Assembly: GCA_963766505.1 (NCBI GenBank)
Contig: CAVYAL010000001.1
Location: 702,925 to 766,924, forward strand
Source: DATIRA01 sp963766505
Lineage (GTDB): Bacteria > Pseudomonadota > Gammaproteobacteria > Steroidobacterales > Steroidobacteraceae
Reading direction: 5' to 3'
DNA length: 64,000 bases
The first letter of the stretch is position 1; every line of letters starts with the position of its first letter. The notes under the pieces were generated by a model that was not told the DNA's origin, did not search any database, and saw nothing but the letters and a program-made list of their open reading frames with translations. Shown piece after piece: positions 21,045 to 30,101 of the stretch. Made by a program: the position numbers and the translations under genes.

Positions 21045-22223
21045 ATGTTGACCAAGCTTCTGAAGGGGTGGCTGATGCCGCTCGCGATCGTCCTGTCCAT
21101 CCTTGCCATTGCCGCGGGCGGCTGGTGGCTCTGGGCGCCGGCTCTCGGCCTGTTCGCCGTCTTCGTGCTGGGCGACTGGCTGCTGCCGAGGGACCTGAGC
21201 CCGGCGGTCGAGTCGGACAGCTGGATCTTCAACATCCCCGTGTACTCCATTCTCCCGCTGCTGATCGCATTCAACGGCGCGCTGCTGTGGATGCTGGGCA
21301 GCGGCGACGTGGCCCAGATCGGCGAGTGGCTTCGCAGTGTTTCCGGGATCGACCTGTTTGCGGGCCGCGCCGCCACGTCCAACTGGGCGCAGTGGCTGGG
21401 TGGCATACTCTCCGCGGGCATGCTCAACGCGCTGGCCGGCACGGTCGCCGGGCACGAGCTGACGCACCGCACCTCGCGCCCGTTCGACCTCGTGCTGGGC
21501 CGTTGGCTGCTGACGTTCACGGCCGACACCTCGTTCGCGATCGAGCACGTCTATGGCCATCACGCGCGCGTCGCCACGCCCGACGACCCGGCCACGGCAC
21601 GTCGCGGCGAGAGCTTCTACGTCTTCGCCTGGCGCTCGACGATCCACTCGTACGTCCACGCCTACCAGATGGAGAAAGCCCGCCTCGCCAAGTTCGGCAA
21701 GTCCGTGTGGAACCCGCTCGCCAGCCCGTTCATGCGCGGCAACCTGCAGAACCTGGTTCCTGCCGTCGCGGCTTTCGCCCTTGCAGGCTTTACCGGCCTC
21801 GCGGTCTGGGTGGTCATCGCGTTACTCGGCAAGGAACTGCTGGAAATCCAGAACTACTTCGCCCACTACGGCCTGGTGCGCGAGGCGGGCAAGCCGGTGC
21901 AGCCCCGCCACTCCTGGAACTCGAACCACTGGATGAGCACCAACGTGCTCTACAGCCTGGCGCGTCACTCTCATCATCACGCCGAGGCCGATGCCGCCTA
22001 CTGGACGCTCGATGCGATGCCCGAGGCGCCGGTACTGCCCGGTGGTTACCTGACGATGATCCCCGTGGCGCTCATCCCGCCGCTGTACAAGCGAGTGATG
22101 ACGCCGGCGCTCAACGAGTGGGACCGCTCATACGCGACGCCCGCCGAGCGAGAGCTCGCGCGCCAAGCGAGCGTCAAGTCGGGCATGCGCGGCCTCGACC
22201 TGGCGACGCCGCACGCGGCCTGA
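21045..22223 (+). CDS. alkB: Alkane 1-monooxygenase
   Basis: Integral-membrane non-haem di-iron enzyme that hydroxylates the terminal carbon of medium-chain n-alkanes. 392 aa with six predicted helices. All histidine boxes are present: HELTHR (about residues 139-144), EHVYGHHARVATPDDPATA, the AlkB-specific NYFAHYGLVRE, and LARHSHHHAEAD. ATG 21045 follows GGAGG. The electron-transfer flavoprotein follows after 33 bases, so the two are likely one transcript. The upstream AraC regulator probably controls it. Confidence 0.95.
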   Translation: MLTKLLKGWLMPLAIVLSILAIAAGGWWLWAPALGLFAVFVLGDWLLPRDLSPAVESDSWIFNIPVYSILPLLIAFNGALLWMLGSGDVAQIGEWLRSVSGIDLFAGRAATSNWAQWLGGILSAGMLNALAGTVAGHELTHRTSRPFDLVLGRWLLTFTADTSFAIEHVYGHHARVATPDDPATARRGESFYVFAWRSTIHSYVHAYQMEKARLAKFGKSVWNPLASPFMRGNLQNLVPAVAAFALAGFTGLAVWVVIALLGKELLEIQNYFAHYGLVREAGKPVQPRHSWNSNHWMSTNVLYSLARHSHHHAEADAAYWTLDAMPEAPVLPGGYLTMIPVALIPPLYKRVMTPALNEWDRSYATPAERELARQASVKSGMRGLDLATPHAA

Positions 22224-22256
22224 GCCAAAACCCGACAGCCACTGCGGAGAAGCATC

Positions 22257-23345
22257 ATGTTGGCCAGCCTGTTCAGCAAGAAACCCTCGTCCTACGGCGC
22301 CCGTATCGCCCCGGCGAACGTCGAGCTGCGCGTGGGTTCGAAGGAGACCCTTCTGCAGGCGGCACTGAACCAGGGCATCGCCTTCCCGCACGACTGTCGT
22401 GCGGGAGGCTGCGGTGCCTGCAAGTGTCGTCTCGTCAAGGGCAAGGTCAGGGAACTGACCGACAAGAGCTACATCCTGTCAGCCGAGGAGCTGCGCGACA
22501 ACTACGTGCTGGCGTGTCAGAGCATCCCGCAGAGCGACATCGAGATCGACGTGCAGCTGCGGGACGCCGGCACGCCGGTCCAGACGCACCAGAGCCCCGG
22601 GCGCATCACCCGCCTCGAGCCACTGACGCACGACATCCTGCACGTCACGCTGGCGCTCGATCATGCGCTGCCGTTCACGCCGGGCCAGTACTGCGAGTTG
22701 TCGCCGAGGGAAGGCCGTTGCGCCGGCGTGACCCGGAGCTACTCGTTTGCGAACGTGCCCGATGTTAACGGCACGTCCCGCAACGTCGAGTTCTTCATCC
22801 GCAAGGTGCCGGGTGGCCGCTTCACGGATTGGCTGTTCACCGACGCGAAGATCGGTGACCCGCTCGACGTCACCGCGCCGTTCGGCGAGTTCATGCTGCG
22901 CGAGTCTTCGGCGCCGATCCTGTGCATCGCCGGTGGCAGCGGCCTTGCGCCGGTGCTGTCGCTGCTGCAGGGCGCCATTCTCTCGCTCAAGCGGCCTCGC
23001 GAGGTGACGCTGGTCTTCGGCGCCCGCAGCCAGCGGGACCTGTACATGCTCGATGCGATCGATGCGCTGCGCCGCGAATGGCCGGTCCGCTTCGATTTCG
23101 TGCCCATCCTGGCCGATGAACCAGCCGGGAGCAGCTGGCAGGGCCGGCGCGGGATGATCAGCGATCACCTGGCCGACGTACTCGGCGAATCACTCGCCGT
23201 CCAGCAGGCTTACCTGTGCGGCCCGCCGGGCATGATCGACAGTTGCATCAGTGCTCTCGAGGCCGGTAGTGTGTCGGCCTCCGACATCTATTTCGACAAG
23301 TTCCTGGACCAGTCGCACCTGGCTCCGAGGAAGCGGGTCGCTTGA
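22257..23345 (+). CDS. 2Fe-2S/FAD reductase partner for AlkB
   Basis: 362 aa. Residues about 15-95 are a plant-type ferredoxin domain with the cluster cysteines in CRAGGCGACKC plus a later Cys (LACQS). A FAD/NAD(P)-binding ferredoxin-reductase module follows: GQYCELSP, the FAD motif TRSYSFAN, the nucleotide motif CIAGGSGLAPVLSLL, and the C-terminal CGPPGMIDSC. It would move electrons from NAD(P)H through FAD and 2Fe-2S to AlkB. Classical AlkB systems use rubredoxin and a separate rubredoxin reductase, neither of which is seen here, so this fused protein is the likely donor. The gap to alkB is 33 bases. Confidence 0.9.
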   Translation: MLASLFSKKPSSYGARIAPANVELRVGSKETLLQAALNQGIAFPHDCRAGGCGACKCRLVKGKVRELTDKSYILSAEELRDNYVLACQSIPQSDIEIDVQLRDAGTPVQTHQSPGRITRLEPLTHDILHVTLALDHALPFTPGQYCELSPREGRCAGVTRSYSFANVPDVNGTSRNVEFFIRKVPGGRFTDWLFTDAKIGDPLDVTAPFGEFMLRESSAPILCIAGGSGLAPVLSLLQGAILSLKRPREVTLVFGARSQRDLYMLDAIDALRREWPVRFDFVPILADEPAGSSWQGRRGMISDHLADVLGESLAVQQAYLCGPPGMIDSCISALEAGSVSASDIYFDKFLDQSHLAPRKRVA

Positions 23346-23460
23346 CGGTCCGCGGGCCCCAGTCTTCAGTCGACGACACATCGAGGCCCAGGATGGAACT
23401 GGAGCCCCGGGCATGGCCTGCGGCTCCAGGTCGCCCTGCAAACACTGAAAGGAAAGGTAA

Positions 23461-24981
23461 TTGATTAAATTCACTGGTCAGCGCCTGGGCATCACTGTCG
23501 GTGCACTCTTGCTCGTTTCAGCGTCCACCTCTGGCTGGGCGCAGCAACCGAAGTTCGCCGCGAAGGTCCCGGACTCGGTCACGACGCCGGACAAGCTCCA
23601 GACTGAACTGCTCGGCGATCTCGAGTTCTTCGACGGCATGCCGAGCAAGGAGACCGTTCGCAAGGCCTACGATTTCCTGGATACGGCGCGGGGCGCGCAA
23701 GCCTTCCTCAACGGCATTCCGGCGGCTTCGATCTACGGCGTGCTCGAAGGCATCAAGAAGGCCGGAGTCAATCCGGGCGATCTGGGCATGTTCGAGGAGC
23801 TGATGGATGCCCGCTCGCTGTATCTCACGGCCAACTCGACCACCATCTACAACATGATGGAGATCAACGTCAAAGACGGGCCCGTCGTCGTGGAAGTCCC
23901 GCCGGGCATTCTGGGACCCGTGGACGACGCCTACTTCCGTTACGTCACGGACTTCGGCTTTACCGGTCCGGACCAGGGCAAGGGCGGCAAATACCTGTTC
24001 GTGCATCGCGACTACAAGGGGGCCATTCCCGACGGCTATTTCGTCGTGAGGACGCCGAGCTATCGCAATCTCTCATTCTTCCGCGCGATCCCCAAGGGCG
24101 GCGATCTCAAGGCTGCGGCGGACAACGTGAAAGCCGGCTTCCGCACGTATCCGCTGGCGCAGGCAGCGAATCCGCCCAAGCAGCGCTTCGTCAACCTGTC
24201 CGGCAAGCAGATGAACACCGTCCACGCCAATGACTTCGAGTTCTACGAGGAGCTGAACGCCGTCATCCAGTACGAGCCGGCCGACTCGTTCGATCCGGAG
24301 CTGGTTGGACTGTTCGCCTCGATCGGCATCAAGAAGGGGCAGCCGTTCGAGCCCGATGCGAGGATGAAGAAGATCCTCACCGAGGCGGTGGCGATCGGCA
24401 ACGCCACGGCCCGCGCAATCACCTTCGCGCCGCGCAACCCGCGGTACTCTTTCTACCCCGACCGCAAGTGGTACTCCATGTTTGCCGGCGGCGGCAACTA
24501 TGAGTTCTACGACAACGGCGAGCGCATGCTCGATGACCGCACGTTCATGCACTACTACGCGACGGGCATCACCCCGGCGATGACTGAGCCGAAAGTAGGC
24601 CTGGGCTCCGTCTACGCGATGGCCGCGCACGACTGGAACGGAGACTACCTCGACGGCGGCAAGACGTATTCGGTCACGCTGCCCGGCCCGGTGCCGGCCA
24701 AGGACTTCTGGTCGTTCATGGTCTATTCCGGGCAGCACCGGTCGATGCTTGAGACCGACCAGAAGCTGGCCGGCCTCGACAGCCTCAACCCCTCGGTGAA
24801 GCCCAATGCCGACGGCTCCTACACCATGTGGTTCGGGCCCAAGCCGCCGCAGGGATACGAAGGCAACTGGATCCAGACCATGCCGGGCAAGAGCTACAAC
24901 GTGCTGCTGCGCCTGTATGGCCCGCTCGAGCCGTGGTTCGACCAGACCTGGAAGCCCGGTGACTTCGAACTCGTGAAGTAA
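23461..24981 (+). CDS. Exported DUF1254/DUF1214 protein
   Basis: 506 aa, start TTG 23461 after a GAAAGGAAAGG site. Signal peptide about residues 1-27 (GALLLVSASTSGWAQ). The first half is a DUF1254 domain (TVRKAYDFLDTARGAQAFLN, ANSTTIYNMMEINVKDGPVV). The C-terminal part is DUF1214 (YSVTLPGPVPAKDFWSFMVY, DGSYTMWFGPKPPQG, FDQTWKPGDFELVK). These proteins are frequent in hydrophobic-compound degradation loci, but their activity is not established. It lies 115 bases after the AlkB reductase on the same strand and may belong to the same transcript. Confidence 0.85.
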   Translation: MIKFTGQRLGITVGALLLVSASTSGWAQQPKFAAKVPDSVTTPDKLQTELLGDLEFFDGMPSKETVRKAYDFLDTARGAQAFLNGIPAASIYGVLEGIKKAGVNPGDLGMFEELMDARSLYLTANSTTIYNMMEINVKDGPVVVEVPPGILGPVDDAYFRYVTDFGFTGPDQGKGGKYLFVHRDYKGAIPDGYFVVRTPSYRNLSFFRAIPKGGDLKAAADNVKAGFRTYPLAQAANPPKQRFVNLSGKQMNTVHANDFEFYEELNAVIQYEPADSFDPELVGLFASIGIKKGQPFEPDARMKKILTEAVAIGNATARAITFAPRNPRYSFYPDRKWYSMFAGGGNYEFYDNGERMLDDRTFMHYYATGITPAMTEPKVGLGSVYAMAAHDWNGDYLDGGKTYSVTLPGPVPAKDFWSFMVYSGQHRSMLETDQKLAGLDSLNPSVKPNADGSYTMWFGPKPPQGYEGNWIQTMPGKSYNVLLRLYGPLEPWFDQTWKPGDFELVK

Positions 24982-25014
24982 TGCGCGGCTACGGCTCGGC
25001 CAGGAGATCCAGCC

Positions 25015-25245
25015 ATGTCCAATGAGTCCGCGCCGACTGGATAGAACTGGCGGCAACCATCTTGCTGTCACTGGCCACGATCGCGGCCGCGTGGTCAGCC
25101 TACCAGTCGACGCGGTGGGGCGGCGTCCAGGCCAACAATTACAGCGCCGCCGCAGCCAGCCGAACTGAGGCGACGCAACACAACAGCATCTTCGCGGCAC
25201 AGGCGCAGGTCGACGTGATGACCTTTATCAGTTACCTGGAGCACC
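25015..25245 (+). pseudogene. Truncated, frame-shifted small membrane protein gene
   Basis: ATG 25015 has an AGGAG site and reads MSNESAPTG before a stop at 25042. Adding one base around 25036-25040 joins it to a good frame beginning WIELAATILLSLATIAAAWS with a membrane helix and YQSTRWGGVQANNYSAAAAS. This resembles the N-terminal part of small DUF4337-like proteins. Sense is lost at about 25245, where unrelated sequence on the opposite strand begins. It has both a frame break and a lost C-terminus. Confidence 0.55.
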
Positions 25246-25259
25246 GCCAGGCGGGCGAT

Positions 25260-25535
25260 GAGCGCGGTCACTGCGTAAGCCATCGCGGCATCCTTCGACA
25301 TCGCGCGCATTTCCCGCTTTGCCGCATCCATCGCCGAGACGACCTGCCCGATGCGCTCGACCACGGTCGCCTGCGGTTCGCCCAGGTGGACGAAGACGGC
25401 CGACACCCGCGTGCCGGACCCGGTGTCACCTTCCTCGCGCAGCGAGACCGGGCAGAAAGACACCGGGCGATGCTCGAACGCCCGACCGGTCTGATAGAGA
25501 TAACGGTGCAGGCCCTCGTCCACCAGCGTCACGGC
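25260..25535 (-). pseudogene. Internal fragment of a wax ester synthase / diacylglycerol acyltransferase
   Basis: The complement reads HRYLYQTGRAFEHRPVSF, then CPVSLREEGDTGSGTRVSAV, FVHLGEPQATVVERIGQV and KREMRAMSKDAAMAYAV. This is the central-to-C-terminal part of bacterial WS/DGAT enzymes, which esterify fatty alcohols or diacylglycerol with acyl-CoA. The acyltransferase HHxxxDG motif and both ends are absent. It is abutted on both sides by unrelated fragments on the other strand. Its place next to alkB is suggestive, because alkane oxidation supplies wax-ester precursors. Confidence 0.6.
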
Positions 25536-25799
25536 CAGCTCGCGCACTTCAGCCGCATCTTCCGCGATGCCACAGGAGTCTCGCCGCACCAGTACGTGCT
25601 TGCAGCGCGGCTGGACCTGGCGCGCAAGCTGCTGACGCAGTCCACGCGGCCCATCTCGCGAATCGCGGAGGACTGCGGCTTCAGCTCACAGAGCCACTTG
25701 ACCGCGAGCTTCCGGGCCGCTCATGCGACGACGCCCGCCAGGTACCGCGCTCACGTCGCGCAGGACCCGCGGCGCGGTTCGAGCAGCAGAGGCAACTGA
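25535..25799 (+). pseudogene. C-terminal DNA-binding fragment of an AraC regulator
   Basis: About 80 codons reading AHFSRIFRDATGVSPHQYVL, then RLDLARKLLTQSTRPISRIA and EDCGFSSQSHLTASFRAA, with PARYRAHV near the end. This is a nearly complete second half of an AraC DNA-binding domain without its first helix-turn-helix or any sensor domain. Frame and stop (25797-25799) are intact, but there is no start or ribosome site of its own. Confidence 0.65.
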
Positions 25800-25809
25800 G
25801 ATCCCGGGA

Positions 25810-26196
25810 TCACTCCGTGAGCGGCAACTGCCTCAGCACGGAAATGAACAGGACCGCATAGATCGCGTCGCCGAGTGCCAGCATGGCCTGGCGCAGGTTG
25901 ACGTCGCCGACCAGGAAGTGATGCCCGAACAGGATCGCAACGACCCCCGCCTTGCCGAGCGCTCCCAGGAAGATGATGCCGCGGTGCGCGACGGGATCGC
26001 CGGCAGCCATCCAGTACCCATAGCCGAACAGCGCGATGGCCAGCAGCGCGAAGTGGTCGAACGGGCCATTTGTCATCAGCGGCGTGAACCCAAGGGAACT
26101 GGCGATGCCGGTTGACGGCAGCAGGATCAGGCACGCGAGCCAGTTGAAGATTGCGGCCGAGTAGAGCATCAGGCGTTGATGACGACCGGTACTCAC
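25810..26196 (-). CDS. Four-helix integral membrane protein of unknown function
   Basis: 128 aa, almost entirely hydrophobic, with four predicted helices at about residues 8-28, 45-63, 70-90 and 101-122. It begins MSTGRHQRLMLYSAAIFNWL and has short polar loops with conserved-looking Pro, Asp and His (PFDHFALLAIALFG, LFGHHFLVGDVNLRQ). No transporter family was recognised. It stands alone: the fragment patch ends ten bases away and GH81 ends 178 bases away. That 178-base gap shows no other feature. Confidence 0.65.
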   Translation of the reverse strand: MSTGRHQRLMLYSAAIFNWLACLILLPSTGIASSLGFTPLMTNGPFDHFALLAIALFGYGYWMAAGDPVAHRGIIFLGALGKAGVVAILFGHHFLVGDVNLRQAMLALGDAIYAVLFISVLRQLPLTE

Positions 26197-26374
26197 GAAT
26201 TACACCTCATGACGATTCTCGACCGTCGCGACGAGTTCCGAAGTTGCGCCGCACCGCTTCGGACATCGCGGAGGGCTGTGCCGCCTTTCTCGATCAGCAG
26301 CTTCGAGACTATTGCTGTTGAGCGCTCCGCAGTGATTCTGCGTCGAAGCTCGAACGGGACCCTGCGCGTAACCG

Positions 26375-28688
26375 TCAGCGTTCGCGCACCAGCGACCGCG
26401 GCGGCACCTCCAGCACCTTGCCCGTGCTGAACGTCACGCGCATGGCCTCGCTGCGCGCGTTGTAAGCGAGGTAGGTGCGGGCGCCGGTCTCGTCCTTGAA
26501 CACCGCGTACAGCGGCGTGTCCGCAGTGACGGTGAAGTCCGGGCTGCCCATCTCCTTCAGGCTCGCGAGCCAGTAGAGCGTGCGCGTGCGGGTCTCGCCG
26601 ACTTCGACGCTGCCCCTGCGGTCCCAGAGTTCGAAACCGAGCTCGGGATCCGCGAGCGCCGCGTACGAGGCGATGATGTCCTGCCAGATATCCGCCGGGG
26701 TTCCATCGTCCAGCCCGCGGCCGCGATACGCTTTCACCTCCGCGGGCAAGCCCTCGACGAGACTGCGCACGTACGCGGGATCCGCGCCGAGGTAGGTCGA
26801 GGCCGGCGTGATCGGCAGCATGTTGATACCGAGGATCTGGCGCGGCTCCTGCGTCCACCAGGTGTTGTAGGCGTACTTGCCGCCGAACACCATGCTGGCG
26901 AACGGCTTGCCGTACTCGGGGTCCAGCACCTCGCGATCGAGGTCGAACCAGTACTGGTTGATGGCTGCAATCTCACTGGTGTACAGGTAGACGCCGAGGT
27001 CGCGAAGTCGCCGATCGCCGGTCGCTTCGCCCCAGAGGATCAATCCGGCCCAGGCGTTTATCGCCTCCGACGACGATTCCTGGTTGTTGCCGTCCTCGAA
27101 ATCCGCATCGCCCGAGGCCCAGGAGTGCCCCTCGTAGGGGTCGAAATTGCGGAGAAATGGAAAGTCGGCGCGGCCACGCTCGTCGGTGGCGATGTCCGCG
27201 ATGATCTTGCCGACCATGCCGCCCCACTTGTCCTGTGACGCCCACTGCGGGTCACGCAGCGCAACGTGTGCCGCACCCATCACCCAGTAGCCGTAATGGA
27301 AGTGGTGGTCGTTCATGTTCGAGATGCTGTTGTACTCCTGGGGCACGCCGAGGAAGGAGCCGATGCGTTCATCGAGCACGAAATACGTCGAGCCACGTCC
27401 GTCGAACCAGGATTCGAGACGCTTCTTGAGCTTCTCGAGCAGCGCATCGCGCGTCTTCGTATTGCCCTCTGCCTCGGCGACGCTCATCAGCTGCGCAATG
27501 GCACCGAGTCCCTTGCCGACCCAGTAGGTTCCGCGCCCCATCTTGGTGAACAGCTGGTCGGCCTTGGCCAGGTCGCCGACCATGATGCTGCTCACCTTGT
27601 CCTTGCTGTCGGAATCCTCGAGTGCGCCCCAGCCGGGCATCACGCCGTAGAAGTTACGCTCGACGGTGAATGCGTTGCCGGGGACCAGACGGATCCGGCC
27701 GCGCACGGAGTCGTAGCCGAACTTCGACTGTGGCTGCGGCGTGATGGCGTCCCACTGGTGCGGGTAGACGCCCATCAGCGTCGTCAGGTTGTCGCCTTCC
27801 TTCGCCACGGTTTCGACGCGAAAGGTCGAACGCACCTTGCTGCTGCGCTCGTCGTAGGCCCACTCGACGCGCGTGTCGGTCGGAAAGGCGTAAGCCACGG
27901 CGAGGAACTCGCGCAGCGTCTCCTCGCTCGCGTCCGGCAGTCCGGCGACGGAGAAATAGCAAGCCGTGGCCGGCAGGCGCAGCACGAGTTCGCTCGGCTG
28001 CGTCCATTCCCAGCTTGAGCCGGCGGGCGCGAATATCGCATAGCTTTGCCCGGCGACGGTCACGACGGTGACCCGGCTGTCGCCCGTGGCAACCGGGGTG
28101 TCGGGCCTGGCCGGGAAACTGAAACGCACGTCGCCGGCTGCTGCACTCGTAGTAGCTGAACGGACTGCCGTGCAGGACCGTGGCGGAGAGCGTCGCACCG
28201 TCGTCGGCGGTCATACTGACCCGCGCCAGCCAGTCCGAGAATTTCGACAGCCGGGCGTCCTGCGGCTTGAAACCGGTCGGTGCGACGACGATGGCCGGCG
28301 TGTGCGCGTACTTGACCTCGCGACTGCCGTTGACCGTGCCGACGCGCTTCACGGGCAGGCCCAGCTCGAAACCCTGCTCGGTCGCCCTGTACGTCATCGG
28401 GTGAGCGTGGATCGGCTGGGACCACTTCTGGAACATCACCGACGAGTACCACTGGTTCGTCGGTGCCGCCTTGCCGAGCGCCTCGCCGCTCACATACTCC
28501 GCGTTCGGCGGCACGGGGTCGCCCCGCTTCGGCTTGCTGTGGTACGCACCGAGGCCAAGCGTGACGTCCTGCGCCAGGGCCGCGGGAGACAAACCCCCGC
28601 TGCCCAGCAGAGCGAGGGCTGCGACCACGACGACCGCCGCGCCCACAGGCCGGTGGCCCGGCCCTCCGTGCAGCTTCGAGTCGCTCAT
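26375..28688 (-). CDS. Secreted GH81 endo-beta-1,3-glucanase, frame broken near 28140
   Basis: Cleaves internal beta-1,3 bonds of laminarin-type glucans. GGAGGT precedes ATG 28688, and a signal peptide (AAVVVVAALALLGSGGLSP) leads to a mature N-terminus AQDVTLGLGAYHSKP. GH81 landmarks are TNQWYSSVMFQKW, NDHHFHYGYWVMGAA (with the catalytic-region Asp), and EDGNNQESSSEAINAW with the Glu pair. The frame breaks around 28137-28145, between GSPFSYYE and AAAGDVRFSFPA, consistent with one extra base. Both parts are otherwise intact (about 770 aa in total). It is third in an operon after the GH17 lipoprotein and the porin, 17 bases behind the latter. Confidence 0.88.
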
Positions 28689-28705
28689 GCGGGTGACCTC
28701 CGGAC

Positions 28706-30046
28706 TCAGAAAGTGAAGTTCGCGCCGACGGTCAGGAAGTTACCGGACTCGCTGACCCTGGGATCCACGCCGCCGAAGGCGGTGTTGTTCGGCATGCTGA
28801 GCGGCGCCGGGCCCTGACGCCCGTACATCACGCGGCCGAGGCCCCCGTAGAATTCCACGTTCCTGAAGATCTCCGGCATCTTCCGGTACACGCCGAAGTT
28901 CACGAACGTCGCCGTGTTGTCCTGGCCCCACTCGACCGGGTTGTCGGTGCTGGCCTCGTTCATGTACACGCCACCGAGCGTGAACGTCCACTTGTCCATC
29001 GTATAGGCGGCGCCAAGCATCAGGTCGTAGACGACGGCGTCGTAGACCTTGTCGATTTCGTCCGAATAGTTGAACCCGGCCTGGTCCCAGAAACACTGGC
29101 TCTCGACCGGCGATACGGGTCCGAAGTCGCACTGCTGCGCCTGGCCCGACCATTCGCTGCGCTTCAAGCCGTAGCTGAACTTCCAGCGCTCGTTCATCCA
29201 GTAACTGCCCTGCAGGATCAGCACGTTTTCCGACGGCGCACGATATTCAGGTGACGAGACCAATCCGTTCGTGTTGCCCTGCGCGCCGTAGAACGCACCC
29301 TTCGAGAACGAACTCTGACGGCCGCCATCGCTGTCCTGGTAGATGAGCTCGATCAGGTTCTTCTCGTTGGAGAACTGGATGAATATTTCGTACAACTCCG
29401 GATCGGGCGGTTCCTTGACCAGCGATTCCGGGTTCAGCGGCTTGCGCTTGTCCGCGGTGGAGTAGCTGCCCTCGAAGCGAATCTTGCCGAAGCGAAACTC
29501 GTACTGCGGTGTCGCATAACGAACGGCCTCCGGGTACAGGCCGTAGCCGGCCCCCGACTCGGCCCAGGGACTCGACAGGCCCAGCGGATAGGCGAACGAG
29601 TCGGAGCGCGACCAGGAGCGGGACGCGAACTTGCCGACCTGCAGCGACCCGAACCTCGGGTGCGAGACGCCGGCATACAGGTCGATCAGCCAGTTGTCGA
29701 AGATGTCCGCGTCGCTGTTGCGCATCCGGCCGGTCGCCTTCGCCTCGACCTCCACCGCGTTGTCGAACTCGTGGGACAGGCCCAGCGTCAGCTGCATCAG
29801 GAACAGGTTGCGGCCCGTCTCCTCGGAGTCGCCACCCTGGTTCACCATCGGGTCGGGCGGCATCAACACGCCGCGCGGATCGTACTCGGACCTGTTCACC
29901 AGCCCCGAGGAGCAGTTGTCGCAGAGCGAGTACTCGTTCTTGACGAAGCCGATGACCTCGAGCGGGCCGAACTGCTCGGCCAGCGCCGGCGCGGACAGCA
30001 GCACCGTGGCGACCGCCAGGGATCGACTGAAGGCATAGGTGTTCAC
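28706..30046 (-). CDS. Outer-membrane porin-like beta-barrel for glucan oligosaccharides
   Basis: 446 aa. GTG 30046 is chosen because GGGAG lies six bases ahead and a clean signal peptide follows (SLAVATVLLSAPALAEQ). The mature chain has repeated amphipathic strands (RFGSLQVGKFASRSWS, KIRFEGSYSTAD, WKFSYGLKRSEW, WTFTLGGVYMNE) and ends with an aromatic residue, GANFTF, as outer-membrane barrels do. A Cys pair (SLCDNCSSG) near the mature N-terminus is unusual. It lies between the GH17 lipoprotein and GH81 in one transcription unit, so passage of beta-1,3-oligosaccharides is the likely role (inferred from context). Confidence 0.75.
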   Translation of the reverse strand: MNTYAFSRSLAVATVLLSAPALAEQFGPLEVIGFVKNEYSLCDNCSSGLVNRSEYDPRGVLMPPDPMVNQGGDSEETGRNLFLMQLTLGLSHEFDNAVEVEAKATGRMRNSDADIFDNWLIDLYAGVSHPRFGSLQVGKFASRSWSRSDSFAYPLGLSSPWAESGAGYGLYPEAVRYATPQYEFRFGKIRFEGSYSTADKRKPLNPESLVKEPPDPELYEIFIQFSNEKNLIELIYQDSDGGRQSSFSKGAFYGAQGNTNGLVSSPEYRAPSENVLILQGSYWMNERWKFSYGLKRSEWSGQAQQCDFGPVSPVESQCFWDQAGFNYSDEIDKVYDAVVYDLMLGAAYTMDKWTFTLGGVYMNEASTDNPVEWGQDNTATFVNFGVYRKMPEIFRNVEFYGGLGRVMYGRQGPAPLSMPNNTAFGGVDPRVSESGNFLTVGANFTF

Positions 30047-30069
30047 AGCGATCTCCCGAAACGACAATC

Positions 30070-30081
30070 TAAAGCGCTCTA
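30070..30081 (-). promoter_or_regulatory. Weak LacI-type operator ahead of the porin gene
   Basis: TAAAGCGCTCTA is a near-palindrome with the AAGCGCTT-like centre of the other three operators of the locus. It lies in the 55-base gap between the GH17 lipoprotein and the porin, 24 bases before the porin start. No convincing -35/-10 boxes accompany it, so it could be an internal control point or a secondary site. Confidence 0.45.
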
Positions 30082-30101
30082 TTTGCACGGAATGGGCCGC
30101 C

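Noticed and set aside
21068..22768. 566-codon plus-strand frame overlapping alkB and its reductase
   Set aside because: Out of frame with both genes, low-complexity Arg/Ala-rich product; alkB and reductase are certain.
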